NCBI RefSeq assembly: GCF_000333895.2
Contig: NZ_ANFM02000011.1
Span: 47,578 to 111,577, forward strand
Source of the DNA: Grimontia indica
Lineage (GTDB): Bacteria > Pseudomonadota > Gammaproteobacteria > Enterobacterales > Vibrionaceae
Direction: 5' to 3'
DNA length: 64,000 nucleotides
Below the pieces are notes generated by a model. The model saw only the letters and a program-made list of their open reading frames with translations, did not search any database and had not been told where the DNA came from. Made by a program: the position numbers and the translations under genes. Positions 63,850-64,000 of this stretch are shown here, piece by piece. Each line of letters begins with the position of its first letter. The first letter of the stretch is position 1.

Positions 63850-64000
63850 ATACCCAAACAACCTGAAGATGCAGGATTCATCGAGATTGACTGGCGTTGT
63901 GATCGCGGCGTTCCTTTGCCGGTGTAGTCATCTCCATCAAAAAGGAACAACAAAGGGCACGGCGTCAGTCAACTCGCCCGAAGGGAGGGCCTCAATGCGC
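63850..64000. repeat. Dispersed repeat, long copy cut by the window edge
   Basis: It starts with ATACCCAAACAACCTG and continues for 36 bases at 32 of 36 identity to the copy at 35618. The closing arm GTTTGGGTAT is then replaced by a different noncoding sequence running to the edge (with CGCCCGAAGGGAGGGC near 63981). The right arm probably lies outside the window. I see no reading frame in it. Confidence 0.6.

Noticed and set aside
1..64000. CRISPR arrays, tRNA or rRNA genes, prophage genes, transposases
   Set aside because: Looked for and not seen in the sequence.

Overview
The window is about 64 kb of chromosome from a marine gammaproteobacterium, most likely a member of the Vibrionaceae (Vibrio, Photobacterium, Grimontia or Enterovibrio-like; I cannot fix the genus). 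The reasons are gene order and content: a vpsV/vpsS-like pair, then ccoNOQP-ccoHIS, fnr, uspE, ttcA and potABCD. As I remember it, this is the order on Vibrio cholerae chromosome I. It is joined by a PrtV-type M6 protease, a periplasmic Lig E-type DNA ligase, yibL and hrpA. I see no rRNA, tRNA, CRISPR array, insertion sequence or prophage gene.

Region 1 (1-18 kb) is a core block for low-oxygen respiration. It starts with the 3' end of a LysR regulator. A hybrid histidine kinase and a FIST-domain sensor follow (VpsS/VpsV, also known as the NosP nitric-oxide sensing pair). Next come the cbb3 cytochrome oxidase genes, their copper-loading and assembly genes, and fnr, which has an FNR box 17 bp before its own start. 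After these are uspE, ttcA, a Bax-like glucosaminidase and two uncharacterised envelope proteins.

Region 2 (18-28.8 kb) holds the spermidine/putrescine transporter potABCD, the deacylase cobB, and a three-gene operon of outer-membrane porin-like protein, small PstS-like periplasmic protein and membrane diguanylate cyclase. A Nudix hydrolase, a DUF3581 protein and an HDOD protein close the region.

Region 3 (28.9-34.7 kb) is a lactate-oxidation operon: lutABC (lldEFG) plus a large FAD/Fe-S D-lactate dehydrogenase of the Dld-II type, with no lactate permease beside it.

Region 4 (34.8-50.5 kb) is an accessory sugar-acid catabolism island and the most interesting part of the window. A FadR-type regulator comes first. 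A leftward operon encodes a complete carbohydrate ABC importer followed, almost without gaps, by a membrane diheme cytochrome c and a DOMON-cytochrome b561 protein. A divergent rightward operon encodes a PdxA2-like dehydrogenase, a rhamnonate-dehydratase-like enolase-superfamily enzyme, a GguC/AraD1-type FAH protein, a YVTN beta-propeller, an alpha-ketoglutarate semialdehyde dehydrogenase and an SMP-30 lactonase. Together they suggest a Weimberg-like route from a sugar lactone or acid to 2-oxoglutarate. Three copies of the same inverted repeat, CTGGT-N11-ACCAG or ACCAT, lie before the regulator and before each of the two operons, which links them as one regulon. A GntR (LacI-type) repressor ends the island.

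Region 5 (50.6-64 kb) has Lig E, an L,D-transpeptidase and hrpA. A group of exported enzymes follows: a small secreted protein resembling the pro-region of the protease next to it, a PrtV-like protease with two PKD domains, a Tat-exported cholesterol-oxidase-like GMC enzyme and a lipoprotein of the endonuclease/exonuclease/phosphatase family. The core gene yibL sits among them. A dispersed hairpin repeat occurs at 35.6 kb and again, in a longer form cut by the window edge, at 63.85 kb.
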